Origin: Bradyrhizobium manausense | GTDB lineage: Bacteria > Pseudomonadota > Alphaproteobacteria > Rhizobiales > Xanthobacteraceae | Direction of reading: 5' to 3' | Assembly: GCF_018131105.1 (NCBI RefSeq) | Contig: NZ_JAFCJI010000001.1 | Location: forward strand, 868,001-932,000 | DNA: 64,000 bases | Part shown: positions 1 through 8,165 of the stretch, piece after piece | Layout of the letters: each line of letters opens with the position of its first letter | How positions within the stretch are numbered: the stretch's first letter is position 1 | Made by a program: the position numbers and the translations under genes | The notes under the pieces: generated by a model | Told to the model about the DNA's origin: nothing | The model's input: only the letters and a program-made list of their open reading frames with translations | Databases searched by the model: none

Positions 1-398
1 TGTGGGGATTGCTGACGCTGATGGCCGCGTTCGCGCTCGGCCTCGGCACCACCTTCCCGGTCTGCGTGGTCTCGCTGCAGAATTCAGTGGACCGACCGCA
101 GGTCGGCACCATAACCGGCGCGATGAACTTCTTTCGCTCGCTGATGTCCTCGTTCACGGTCGCCGCGTTCGCTGCCATCCTGCTGATTGCCCTCGGTGCC
201 GACATTCCGCTGGCCGGCGAGCATCACGCCGCAGGTGGCATCCCGGCGATCCCGGCCGAGGATATGCGGCACGCCTTCCGCTACGTCTTTGCGGCTGCGA
301 CCGCGCTGATGACCACCGCCGCGCTCTGCCTGATCATGATGGAGGAGCGGCCGCTCGCCGGTCCCACCACCACACAGGCCGTCGAGATGGCGGAGTAG
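1..398 (+). CDS. MFS efflux transporter, C-terminal end (partial)
   Basis: Only the last ~131 codons lie in the window; the gene begins upstream. The reading frame is open from the first bases to the TAG at 396-398. The fragment shows a hydrophobic helix at its start, a loop with SLQNSVDRPQVGTITGAMNF, and two further membrane helices before a short polar tail. The loop wording (threading through GxxTGAMNFFRSL) resembles the late helices of DHA2 (EmrB/QacA type, 14-helix) drug:proton antiporters, so it probably exports a hydrophobic compound across the inner membrane. The convergent kinase gene ends 5 bp downstream. Family call is by general resemblance of a fragment; the substrate cannot be inferred. 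Confidence 0.7.
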   Translation, partial: WGLLTLMAAFALGLGTTFPVCVVSLQNSVDRPQVGTITGAMNFFRSLMSSFTVAAFAAILLIALGADIPLAGEHHAAGGIPAIPAEDMRHAFRYVFAAATALMTTAALCLIMMEERPLAGPTTTQAVEMAE

Positions 399-402
399 GG
401 CG

Positions 403-2886
403 TTAGCCGCCACCGTCCGCAAAATCGCTCTTCCGCGGCAGCACGATCGTGAACTCGGTGAACGCACCGGGCCTGGTCGCGACGTCGATCGTGCCGCCGT
501 GCTGCTTCACGACGATGTCGTGGCTCATCGACAACCCGAGGCCGGTGCCTTCGCCGGCCGGCTTGGTGGTGAAGAACGGGTTGAACATCTTCGCCTTCAC
601 CTCATCGGGAATGCCGGTGCCGTTGTCGCGGATGCGGATCTCGATCGCATCGCCGCGGTCACGGGTCGTGGCGGTCACGACCGGCTCGAAACTGGCGTCG
701 GCACCCGCTTGGCGCTTGGCCACCGCATAAAGCCCGTTCGAGACCAGATTCAGCAGCACCCGCGTGATCTCCTGCGGGAACACCTCGGCCGAGCCTGCCG
801 CCGGATCGAACGCGCGCATCAGCGTGACGTCGAGCTGCGGCTGCTCGGCGCGCGCGCCATGATAGGCGAGGTTGAGGCTCTCTTCGACCAGCGCGTTGAT
901 GTCGCTCAAGCGATACTCTCCGCCGCCTTCGCGCGAATGCAGCAACATGTTTTTGACGATGGAATCGGCGCGCTTGCCGTGCTGCACGACCTTTTGCAGA
1001 TTGTCTTTCAGCATGCCCGTCAACTCGTCGACATCGTTGCGGACATCGTCGCCGAGCGGGACGGGCGCGAGCATATCGTTCAGCTCGTCCGTCAGCTCGG
1101 CCGACAGCGCGGCGAAATTGTTCACGAAGTTGAGCGGATTCTTGATCTCATGCGCGATGCCGGCGGTGAGCTGGCCGAGCGAGGCCAGCTTCTCAGTCTG
1201 GATCAGCCGATCCTGCGCCGCGCGCAAATCGTCGAGCGATTTCGCGAGCTCCCGCGTGCGGTCCTGCACCTCGTTGAACAGCCGCGTGTTCTCGATCGCG
1301 ATCACGGCCTGGTCGGCAAAGGTCTTGAGCAGGCTGATCGCCTTGTCCGGGAATGAGCCGGCCTCGGGCCGGGTCACGCCGATGGTGCCGATCGCAATGC
1401 CGTCGCGCAGCATCGGGATGACGAGGATGCTGCGATAGCCGCGCGTCCGTGCCAGCTCCCGCATGCCCTCGGTCAGGTCTGGCTCGTTCTGCATGTCGCT
1501 GCGGAAGGCGTACTCACCGCTGATTGCGACGCGGCTGTGAATGCCTGACGAGGCCAGCGGCGCCGGAAACGTGCTGAGCAACTCGGCATTGCCGGCTTCG
1601 TTGTCGGTGGTGAAGGCGGCCAGATGCAGCTTGCCGTCGATGACGCGGGTGACCGTGGAGGAATGTCCGCCGACCAGCGCCTTGGCGCTGTCGGAGATCG
1701 CCTGGAACACCGGCGTGACATCGGCGGGCGAAGCGGCGATCACCTTGAGAATGTCAGCGGTCGCGGTCTGCCGTTCCAGCGCCTCCCTGGTGGCGTTGAA
1801 CAGGCTGACATTCTTGACCGCGATCACCGCCTGGTCGGCGAAGGTTTGCAGCAGCCGCACATGATGCTCGGCGAAATTGCCCGTCGTGCGCCGCGTCGCG
1901 ATGATGACGCCCTTGGCTTCGCCTTCGCTCATCAGCGGCGTGAACAGCATGCTGCGAAAGCCGCGGGCGCGCGCGATGTCGCGGGCGGCCGGCTCGAGCT
2001 CGGTGTCGGGCAGCTGTGCGGATTCTCCATTGGCCGTGAGCTGATAGGCCGGAAATTGCGCGACTGGCACCGGGAACGATGCTTGCAGCACGCGGTCGCC
2101 CTCGGGGTCTCCGCGCGTGAACGCCGCAAGATGCGCGGCGCCGTCGATATAGCGCAGCACGGCGGTGGAGAAGCCACCGATCAGCCGGTTGGCATTGGCA
2201 GCGATGGCATCGAACACCGGCTGCACGTCGGAGGGTGAAGCCGCCATCACCCTCAGGATGTCGGCGGTAGCGGTCTGGCGCTCCAGCGTCTCGCGCGTCT
2301 CCTTGAACAGCCGCGCATTCTCGATCGCGATCACGGCCTGGTCGGCGAAGGTCTGGAGCAGTTGCACGAGGTCGGGCGCGAACGCTCCGGTCTCGGTGCG
2401 CGTGACGCTGATCATGCCGACGGCGGTGCCGCGGTTCATCAGCGGCATGAAGAGCACGCTGCGAAAGCCGCGCAGCCGCGCCAGGTCGCGGTTCAGCTCC
2501 GGGACGTCGGCAGCCTCGCTGTCGGGAAACTGGATCGTCTCGCCACCGCGCACCAGTGCAAAGGTCGGAAAATCCTCGATCCGTCGCGGGAATGACGCCT
2601 TCAGTCCCTTGTCGCCCTCCGGGCTTGTCGGCGTAAACGCCACCAGATGCAACTCGTCGCCGATGAACTGGAGCACGGTCGCGGAGAAGCCGCCGAGCAG
2701 GCGTTTTGAGCTCGATGCGATCGCCTCGAAGACGGGCCGGGCATCCGACGGAGAGGCCGCGATGGTGCGCAGGATCTCGGCGCTGGCGTTTTGCCGATCG
2801 CGCAGCCGCGCGTTCTCGGCCTCGGCGGACTGCAATTGCCGCTTGAGGTCGTCGATCCCGGCGATGTCGTTGGAAGGAGTGGTCAT
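403..2886 (-). CDS. Cytosolic sensor histidine kinase with three GAF domains
   Basis: About 827 residues. No membrane segment is visible. A short N-terminal coiled coil leads into three successive GAF domains (roughly residues 41-195, 208-365 and 378-535), each introduced by a near-identical linker (RQTATADIL..ASPxDVxPVF) and each ending in TFADQAVIAIEN. A coiled-coil linker precedes the HisKA box with the phospho-accepting His in GIAHEIKNPLNF (near residue 580), then an HATPase domain with DNGTGIP and GEGTGLGLS. It therefore autophosphorylates in response to a cytosolic ligand or redox cue sensed by the GAF array. No receiver domain or response regulator gene is adjacent, so its partner is unknown. 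The start at 2886 (MTTPSND) is preferred to an in-frame start 36 nt upstream; the ribosome-binding site is weak for both. Confidence 0.9.
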   Translation of the reverse strand: MTTPSNDIAGIDDLKRQLQSAEAENARLRDRQNASAEILRTIAASPSDARPVFEAIASSSKRLLGGFSATVLQFIGDELHLVAFTPTSPEGDKGLKASFPRRIEDFPTFALVRGGETIQFPDSEAADVPELNRDLARLRGFRSVLFMPLMNRGTAVGMISVTRTETGAFAPDLVQLLQTFADQAVIAIENARLFKETRETLERQTATADILRVMAASPSDVQPVFDAIAANANRLIGGFSTAVLRYIDGAAHLAAFTRGDPEGDRVLQASFPVPVAQFPAYQLTANGESAQLPDTELEPAARDIARARGFRSMLFTPLMSEGEAKGVIIATRRTTGNFAEHHVRLLQTFADQAVIAVKNVSLFNATREALERQTATADILKVIAASPADVTPVFQAISDSAKALVGGHSSTVTRVIDGKLHLAAFTTDNEAGNAELLSTFPAPLASSGIHSRVAISGEYAFRSDMQNEPDLTEGMRELARTRGYRSILVIPMLRDGIAIGTIGVTRPEAGSFPDKAISLLKTFADQAVIAIENTRLFNEVQDRTRELAKSLDDLRAAQDRLIQTEKLASLGQLTAGIAHEIKNPLNFVNNFAALSAELTDELNDMLAPVPLGDDVRNDVDELTGMLKDNLQKVVQHGKRADSIVKNMLLHSREGGGEYRLSDINALVEESLNLAYHGARAEQPQLDVTLMRAFDPAAGSAEVFPQEITRVLLNLVSNGLYAVAKRQAGADASFEPVVTATTRDRGDAIEIRIRDNGTGIPDEVKAKMFNPFFTTKPAGEGTGLGLSMSHDIVVKQHGGTIDVATRPGAFTEFTIVLPRKSDFADGGG

Positions 2887-2982
2887 GCACATTCCGGCTG
2901 AATGCCGCGGCATGCACGGCACCGGGCCGGATTATCACATCTCCTGCGGCGGGAGCCAGCGCCCGCAGCCTCGCAGGCTGCC

Positions 2983-4617
2983 TCAGGTACCGGGCCGCGA
3001 CACCTCGGTCTCCTTGCTGGTGATGAACTCCAGCAGCACCGGCACGCCTTCCCTCGTTTTCTGGATGCCGCGCTTGATCGCGGGGATGATGTCCTCCGGC
3101 TTCGTCACCCGTTCGCCATAGCCGCCGAAGGCGCGCGCCATCGCGGCATAGTCGCCGGAAATGTCGGTCGAGCGATACTTTTCGGTCGAGATCGGCATCA
3201 CCTTCAGTTCGATCGCCATCGAGAAATTGTTGAGCAGGATCGACATGATCGGGATGCGCTCGCGCACTGCGGTCTCGAAATCCATGCCCGTGAAGCCGAT
3301 GGCTGCGTCGCCCCAGACATTGATGCAGAGCTTGTCGGGCCTTGCGAGCTTTGCGCCCATCGCGAGGCCAAGGCCGTAGCCAAGCTGCGTCGTCTTGCCC
3401 CAGCCGAGATAAGAGAGCGGCGTCACCGCTTTCCAGAACGGCGAGAGCTGGTCGCGCGGGCTGCCGGCATCATGGGTGATGATGGTGTTGTCGATGTCGA
3501 CGGTGTGTTGCAGGTCCCACAGCACGCGATACGGGCTCAACGGTGCGTCATCGCTGGTGAGCTTCGGCATCCATTTTGCGAGCCACTCCTTGTGCGAGGC
3601 CGCGATCTCGGCCGCCACAGCCGATGCATCGCGATCGGCGGTGACGGTCTTGTTGATCTCCTCCAGCAGCGCATCGAGCACCAGCCCTGCGTCGCCGACG
3701 AGGCCGATCCTCGCTTCGACATCCTTGTTGAGATGGTTGGGATCAAGCGTCGAATGGATGATGGTCTTGCCCTTCGGCATCGCGATGCCAAAGCTGGTTT
3801 CCGTGAACGAGCAGCCGATGCCGAAGATGACGTCGGCTTCGCCCAGAAATTCCGGCACCGCGCGCGGCACGGCGAGGCCGCCGGAGCCGAGGGAGAGCGG
3901 ATGCGTCTCCGGAAATGACGATTTGCCCCCCAGGCTGGTGGTAACGGGAATGGCAAGCCGTTCCGCGAGCCGCTTCAATTGCGGCCATGCCTGCGCATAG
4001 TGCACACCCTGGCCGGCATAAATCACCGGACGCTTGGCGTTGACGAGCAGGTGAGCGGCTTCCTTCACATGCACGGGATCGGCGCCGTAGCGCGTGCGCA
4101 GCACCGGCGTGTAGTTCAGCGGCTCCGGCACCTCCTCGTTCCACATGTCGGCGGGAATTTCCACGATGACCGGCCCGCCGCGGCCGTTCTTCAGCCTGGT
4201 GAAGGCGCGTCGGAAGATGTTGGCGACCTCGGCCGCGAGGATGATCGGCTCGGACGATTTCGCAAACGGCTTCATCGCCTCGCTGGAATTGAAGTTCGGC
4301 TCGATATGCGCAAGCCGGCGCTGGTAGCCCATCGGCAGCACCAGCACGGGAACGGATTCGCCAAAGCACTGTGCGACGCCGCCCATCGCATTCTCCGCGC
4401 CGGGCCCATGCTGCATGCAGAACGCCCCGATCGTACGTCCCGACGTGACGCGTGAGATCGCGTCCGCCATGTGCACGCCGACGCGCTCCTGCCGCACCAT
4501 CACGGGACGGATCTCGGCCTTCGCCGCGTGCTCGATCAGATGATTGACGGGATAACCGCAGAGGATCTCGATCCCCTCGCGCCGCATGATTTCCGCAATG
4601 GCGGTGCCGAGCTTCAT
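2983..4617 (-). CDS. Thiamine diphosphate-dependent enzyme, acetolactate synthase-like
   Basis: 544 residues with the three-domain ThDP enzyme plan: N-terminal PYR domain with the catalytic glutamate in VRQERVGVHMADA (about E44), a central domain, and a C-terminal PP domain where the Mg/ThDP motif reads GDAAIGFTGMDFET and ends in the usual NN. Acetolactate synthases, oxalyl-CoA decarboxylases and benzoylformate decarboxylases share this fold. The protein is slightly shorter than catalytic AHAS subunits and no regulatory small subunit lies beside it, so I infer an orphan 2-keto acid carboligase or decarboxylase rather than the biosynthetic enzyme. It is not the oxc gene, which is at the end of this window. 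It stands alone with about 60 bp to the kinase gene downstream. Confidence 0.8.
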   Translation of the reverse strand: MKLGTAIAEIMRREGIEILCGYPVNHLIEHAAKAEIRPVMVRQERVGVHMADAISRVTSGRTIGAFCMQHGPGAENAMGGVAQCFGESVPVLVLPMGYQRRLAHIEPNFNSSEAMKPFAKSSEPIILAAEVANIFRRAFTRLKNGRGGPVIVEIPADMWNEEVPEPLNYTPVLRTRYGADPVHVKEAAHLLVNAKRPVIYAGQGVHYAQAWPQLKRLAERLAIPVTTSLGGKSSFPETHPLSLGSGGLAVPRAVPEFLGEADVIFGIGCSFTETSFGIAMPKGKTIIHSTLDPNHLNKDVEARIGLVGDAGLVLDALLEEINKTVTADRDASAVAAEIAASHKEWLAKWMPKLTSDDAPLSPYRVLWDLQHTVDIDNTIITHDAGSPRDQLSPFWKAVTPLSYLGWGKTTQLGYGLGLAMGAKLARPDKLCINVWGDAAIGFTGMDFETAVRERIPIMSILLNNFSMAIELKVMPISTEKYRSTDISGDYAAMARAFGGYGERVTKPEDIIPAIKRGIQKTREGVPVLLEFITSKETEVSRPGT

Positions 4618-4743
4618 GGCGTCTCTCTCCCTCGCAGGCCGGTTGATCCGGCTGATTGGATGAGAGAGGATCAGGAATTGCCTGGAGCGTAAAGCGCGAG
4701 CGCGCGACAGTCGGCGTGGGTCAGCTATGCAGCTGCCAGCCCT

Positions 4744-5169
4744 CTATTTGCAATTCTTGCAAATCGTCAGCTTGCGCTTCAACGCCTCGTCTTCCTGATC
4801 GACCAACGTCTGGGCGTCGAGGCCGGAGTCCTTTGCTGCGCGAGGCCTCGCGGGTGGCGTTACCTGGCTGGGTGCGTCACTGTCATCCGGACTGGCGCTG
4901 AAGCCATCGTAGTCGGCGGCCGGATTCGGCATTGCCGCGGGCCCGCCGATCACGGGTGGAGACGGCTCTCTGGCCGACGGGGTTCTGTCGTTCGTCACCA
5001 CTGCCGGCTCGCGCCTGGGCTTTGAGTTCTTGGTGCTCGCATGCGGCGGAGATGCGTTGGGAGGGGTGAGGGAAACCGGAGGCGTGGCGGAACTCTGTCC
5101 TTGCGCACTGTCTTGCGACCAGATGCCGATCAACATGAGGCTGAGAGCCAGGAGAATCGTGAGTCTCAT
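4744..5169 (-). CDS. Small secreted proline-rich protein, function unknown
   Basis: 141 residues. The N-terminus (MRLTILLALSLMLIGIWS) is a clear signal peptide. The rest is low-complexity and rich in Pro, Ser, Ala and Asp, and it ends in a charged helix followed by CKNCK, a CxxC pair at the extreme C-terminus. An AAGGA ribosome-binding site about 6 nt upstream supports the start at 5169. The disordered body suggests a periplasmic or surface-tethered role, and the terminal CxxC could bind a metal or form a disulfide, but no family is recognised. Confidence 0.6.
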   Translation of the reverse strand: MRLTILLALSLMLIGIWSQDSAQGQSSATPPVSLTPPNASPPHASTKNSKPRREPAVVTNDRTPSAREPSPPVIGGPAAMPNPAADYDGFSASPDDSDAPSQVTPPARPRAAKDSGLDAQTLVDQEDEALKRKLTICKNCK

Positions 5170-5419
5170 CGGCGTCCTTCAAACGGTTCTGGTTCAATGA
5201 TCGACAGTATGGCTCGTCAAGCTACGCCGTGGAGACTATCAGGACTGACATGGCCGTCCAAGCGCCGTGGCCTAGATCGAGCGTACCGTCGTCCGGGGCC
5301 CTGCTTTGGAAGGGGCGACAAAGCGGCAAAGCTCGGCCGAAACAGGCCGCGAGAGCGCGAAGGCGTGTCCGGAGAGAAAGTTGCCGCTCGAGAGAGCGAT
5401 GACGTTCGCTGCATTCTCA

Positions 5420-5502
5420 GTCATTGCGAGCACAGCGAAGCAATCCAGAGTCTCTCCGCGGAGGGATTCTGGATTGCTTCGTCGTTTCGGTCGTAATGAC
5501 GA
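5420..5502. repeat. Dispersed inverted repeat, GTCATTGCGAGC type, copy 1
   Basis: Imperfect hairpin. The left arm starts GTCATTGCGAGCACAGCGAA and continues GCAATCCAGA; the right arm is TCTGGATTGCTTC and ends TAATGACGA. It sits directly 3' of the Flp pilin stop codon, where it could also end transcription. A related copy is at 37181-37272. Elements with these arms are widespread between genes in Bradyrhizobium-type genomes. The remaining 250 bp of this 343-bp gene-free stretch (5170-5419) holds nothing I can name. Confidence 0.8.
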
Positions 5503-5512
5503 GGCGGTGGTC

Positions 5513-5677
5513 TTACTTCGTGGCCGCGCTGATCGAGTTGAACTTGTTGCTCAGGAGGACGCTGCCCGTGTTGGTCACGACGGTCACGATGGCGAGCGCG
5601 ATGCCGGCGGCGATCAGGCCATATTCGATCGCGGTGGCGGCACTCTCATCGGCAAGAAAAGACCTGAGCAAAGTCAT
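5513..5677 (-). CDS. Flp/Fap-type pilin
   Basis: 54 residues, the usual size for Flp pilins. The sequence is a short leader (MTLLRSFLADESAATA) followed by IEYGLIAAGIALAIVTVV, the conserved Glu-Tyr and long hydrophobic helix of the type IVb Flp family, then a short polar tail. It would be processed by a TadV/CpaA prepilin peptidase and polymerised into Flp (tight adherence) pili. The start is fixed by a strong AGGAG site 7 nt upstream of the ATG at 5677; the frame is open further upstream, but no better start exists there. No cpa/tad assembly genes are nearby, so this is an orphan pilin copy. Confidence 0.9.
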   Translation of the reverse strand: MTLLRSFLADESAATAIEYGLIAAGIALAIVTVVTNTGSVLLSNKFNSISAATK

Positions 5678-6236
5678 CGCCAACTCCTGTTCATCCGGTC
5701 CAATGTAGGCGCGCGGCGTTATCAAAGTGGTAAAGTGATCGACGAGGCGCTTTTCGCGCATCAAAAAAGGCGGGTTGCGGCCGACCCGGCCGGATGTGTC
5801 TTAACGTGACAGCCGTTAAGCCAAGGTTTCACTATCCAATTCAAATGAGCAGAAGCAGGTGCGCCTCAACTCGTGGTGGTGCGTCCGGGAGCAGCCTTGG
5901 AAGGTCGTCCCAGCGCGGCCGCGAGGCGTCCGACCAGATAGCTCACGACATGCGGCCGCGCCCGCACCGCCGCGTCGGCGATGCGCTCGTCCTCGGTCGT
6001 GTCACTCACGAGGCCGATATAGTTCTTTCTGGCGTCCTGCTGCGGCACGGTCGTGCGAGCCCTGGTTTTCCGATGGCCGGACCATGGTGCGCGCAAGGGG
6101 AATCAACGGTTAATTTCGGGTCCCGTAGGAATACCCGGGTGCGGCACGATGGCAGCGTAGCGCGACGAGTGACGCAGCCGCTTAAGGATTTGTTGAGGCT
6201 GTTCGTCACCCGATCGGCAGGCATGCCGAGCGCGGC
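5678..6236. other. Long intergenic region between pilin and small hypothetical gene
   Basis: 559 bp with no confident gene. It holds the pilin promoter region (AT-richer, around 5700-5770), a pair of TTAA tetramers 11 nt apart near 5801-5819, and one short minus-strand frame at 5866-6096 (listed separately with low confidence). I see no RNA gene or mobile element. Confidence 0.5.
5866..6096 (-). CDS. Possible small hypothetical protein
   Basis: A 76-codon frame with high third-position GC and a plausible, partly helical composition (TTEDERIADAAVRARPHVVS near the middle). It ends in a basic, Ser/Thr-rich tail. No signal peptide, membrane segment or known motif is visible, and the start is not supported by a clear ribosome-binding site; the true start may be further in. 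A longer frame on the opposite strand crosses this region but runs into two real genes, so it is less likely. Low confidence that this is a gene. Confidence 0.35.
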   Translation of the reverse strand: MRAPWSGHRKTRARTTVPQQDARKNYIGLVSDTTEDERIADAAVRARPHVVSYLVGRLAAALGRPSKAAPGRTTTS

Positions 6237-6473
6237 TCATCGACGCCTGATATCTGCGTTCAGCGCGCGCAGCATGCCGATGCGAGCGAATATGAGCCAG
6301 CCGCCGCCGGTCTCCGCCGCGTTGATCAGCATCTCGATCGCGGTCTGCCAGCGCGGCTCCTGCTGCTCGGCCTCGGGTAGTTGCATGATGAAGTCTGCGG
6401 CTTCTTGCAGCGTGCGCAGCTTGGCGCCGCCGCGCAAGCCGATCGGATCGTCGAACGGCGTCGACCAGGGCAT
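6237..6473 (-). CDS. Small conserved hypothetical protein
   Basis: 78 residues, soluble and mostly helical: MPWSTPFDDPIGLRGGAKL, then LQEAADFIMQLPEAEQ and a second helix ending ALNADIRRR. Short cytosolic proteins with this opening and an AADFIM.LP core recur in Bradyrhizobium-type genomes, but I know of no assigned function. The gene lies just downstream of ku on the same strand (about 58 bp gap), so it may be co-transcribed. The Trp-Gln-Thr-Ala stretch in the centre suggests a small folded domain rather than disorder. Confidence 0.65.
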   Translation of the reverse strand: MPWSTPFDDPIGLRGGAKLRTLQEAADFIMQLPEAEQQEPRWQTAIEMLINAAETGGGWLIFARIGMLRALNADIRRR

Positions 6474-6531
6474 GTCAGTCTGCCCGATCGGTGAGGGAAG
6501 GCGTCACGGCTCGCTCGGCGATGCGATGCGG

Positions 6532-7518
6532 TCAGCCGGCCTTCTTCGTTCGTGTGGTCGCACGCACCGGCTTGTCGGCCTTCCTGGGCGTGGCTTCCTT
6601 GGCAGCGGCGTCCTTGCCGCCCTTGCCGGAGATCGGCAGCAGCATCTCGCGCTGGCCCTCGACGCGCTTCTTCGGCTTCTTGGCCTTTGCGGCTTCCTTT
6701 GCGGTTTCCTTGGCGACCTTCGCCGCGGGAGCCGTGTTCTTCTCGCTTGCGAGGCTCTTCTTCAGCGCATCCATCAGATTGATGACGTTGCCGCCGCTCT
6801 TCGGTGTTGACTTGGCCGCGATCGGCGCACCGCTGCGCTTCTTGTTGATGAGGTCGATCAGCGCGGTCTCGTAGTGATCCTCGAACAGTTCGGGCTCGAA
6901 AGCGCCGGACTTCTTCTCGACGATATGCCTGGCGAGGTCGAGCATGTCCGTCGTCAGCTTCACGTCCTGGATGTCGTCGAAATACTCGGTCTCGCTGCGC
7001 ACCTCGTAGGGGTAGCGAAGCAGCGTACCCATCAAGCCGCTCTCGAGCGGCTCGAGCGCGATGATGTGCTCGCGATTGGTCAGCACCACGCGGCCGATCG
7101 CGACCTTGTCCATGCTGCGGATAGTCTCGCGGATCACCGCAAAGGCGTCATGGCCGACCTTGCCGTCGGGCACGAGATAATAGGGACGGATCAGATAGCG
7201 GTTGTCGATGTCGGTCTTCGGCACGAACTCGTCGATCTCGATCGTGTGGGTCGAGTCCAGCGCGATGTCGTCGAGCTCGTCCTTTGTAACCTCGATGTAG
7301 GTGTCGGTGTCGACCTTGTAGCCCTTGACGATGTCCTCCGAGGTCACCTCGTCACCGGTCTCGGCGTCGACCTTGAGATACTTGATCCGGTGGCCGGTCT
7401 TGCGGTTGATCTGGTTGAACGAGACCTTCTCGGTATCCGAAGTGGCCGGATACAGCGCGACCGGGCAGGTCACGAGCGACAGACGCAGAAAACCCTTCCA
7501 ATTGGCGCGGGGGGCCAT
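6532..7518 (-). CDS. ku: Non-homologous end-joining protein Ku
   Basis: 328 residues. The protein opens MAPRANWKGFLRLSLVTCPV, typical of the bacterial Ku core, and keeps the beta-barrel segment through VGHDAFAVIRETIRSMDKVA and LLRYPYEVR. After the core (about residue 250) comes a Lys/Ala-rich basic tail ending TTRTKKAG, the part known in other bacterial Ku proteins to modulate DNA binding and LigD recruitment. Homodimeric Ku rings bind double-strand breaks and recruit the ligase LigD; no ligD is in this window. Alphaproteobacteria of this group often carry several ku copies, so this need not be the only one. The ATG at 7518 is the conserved start. Confidence 0.95.
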   Translation of the reverse strand: MAPRANWKGFLRLSLVTCPVALYPATSDTEKVSFNQINRKTGHRIKYLKVDAETGDEVTSEDIVKGYKVDTDTYIEVTKDELDDIALDSTHTIEIDEFVPKTDIDNRYLIRPYYLVPDGKVGHDAFAVIRETIRSMDKVAIGRVVLTNREHIIALEPLESGLMGTLLRYPYEVRSETEYFDDIQDVKLTTDMLDLARHIVEKKSGAFEPELFEDHYETALIDLINKKRSGAPIAAKSTPKSGGNVINLMDALKKSLASEKNTAPAAKVAKETAKEAAKAKKPKKRVEGQREMLLPISGKGGKDAAAKEATPRKADKPVRATTRTKKAG

Positions 7519-7661
7519 GGGCTACTCCAAACGCAACGAGGACAGACCTATGAAGATACCATCGGGGAACACCGAATCATACACAGGTTCGAGCGGAATC
7601 TTGCAACTGCGTTAACCAGTCACTGACCACCGCGGATCGGGCCGATCCAGTCCCAAAAACC

Positions 7662-7686
7662 GGAACATCAATTCGGATCGGGCGTT
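7662..7686 (+). promoter_or_regulatory. EcfG-type general stress promoter
   Basis: GGAAC at 7662-7666 and CGTT at 7683-7686 are separated by 16 nt, which matches the known alphaproteobacterial EcfG sigma-factor consensus (GGAAC-N16/17-CGTT). It faces the small membrane-peptide gene whose ATG is at 7754, leaving room for a 5' leader of about 60 nt. Motif match only; not tested. Confidence 0.6.
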
Positions 7687-7753
7687 GGCTCCGAACACAA
7701 GGCCGCGAGGAGGTCGTGGCCACCGGAGGCGATATCCAGAGATTGAGGGCATC

Positions 7754-7909
7754 ATGGCAACCACGCGCGAGGAGCATCAGATCGTCGAAACTGCGACCGA
7801 GGCGCGCCAAGGCGAACCGGGGCCATCGGTGGCCGCACTGCTCGCCATCTCGACCGGGCTTGCGATTCTGATCCTTGCCGTCATCTGGTTCGTGTTCTTT
7901 CGGACCTGA
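7754..7909 (+). CDS. Small single-pass membrane protein, probable stress-response gene
   Basis: 51 residues: a charged N-terminal part (MATTREEHQIVETATEARQG), then one transmembrane helix (SVAALLAISTGLAILILAVI) and a very short C-terminus (WFVFFRT). The start at 7754 follows a GAGGG site. An EcfG-like promoter at 7662-7686 suggests induction in the general stress response. Many EcfG targets in this group are small membrane proteins of unknown function, which fits. Function is not known; it could be a membrane-stress peptide or a small regulator of a membrane partner. Confidence 0.7.
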   Translation: MATTREEHQIVETATEARQGEPGPSVAALLAISTGLAILILAVIWFVFFRT

Positions 7910-8093
7910 CGGCAAGTTTGACGACCAATCGACAGGAAGGGCGGATCTTCCGACTCGCCGCGATACGCGGCACATTGCGCCCGCCATGCCGCCGGTTCGT
8001 CCGGTGGCTTGGCGGGCGCAGTCGTGATGACTGAGACCAGATCGACTGAGACCAATTCGTATATGACCAAAAAGTAACGCAGGCGGTTCCCCG

Positions 8094-8110
8094 CGTTCAT
8101 ATTCAGTTCA
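8094..8110 (+). promoter_or_regulatory. PhoP-box-like direct repeat upstream of the feuP-like gene
   Basis: CGTTCA (8094-8099), 5 nt, AGTTCA (8105-8110). A hexamer repeated at an 11-bp period is the layout of PhoP-type boxes bound by OmpR-family dimers on one DNA face. It lies 56 bp before the GTG of the response regulator gene and could mediate autoregulation. A separate 11-nt direct repeat (GACTGAGACCA at 8029-8039 and 8044-8054) lies further upstream. Confidence 0.4.
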
Positions 8111-8165
8111 CGCCGAAATTGCTCATGTGGTGTGGTGTTCATGCGGCCTATTTCTGGAGAGAAGC

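Noticed and set aside
5801..5819. TTAA...TTAA pair that resembles a CtrA box
   Set aside because: Spacing is 11 nt, not the 7 nt needed for the CtrA consensus.
5794..6810. Plus-strand frame crossing the gap and the 3' end of ku
   Set aside because: It runs over a conserved small gene and the end of ku on the other strand and has no protein features.
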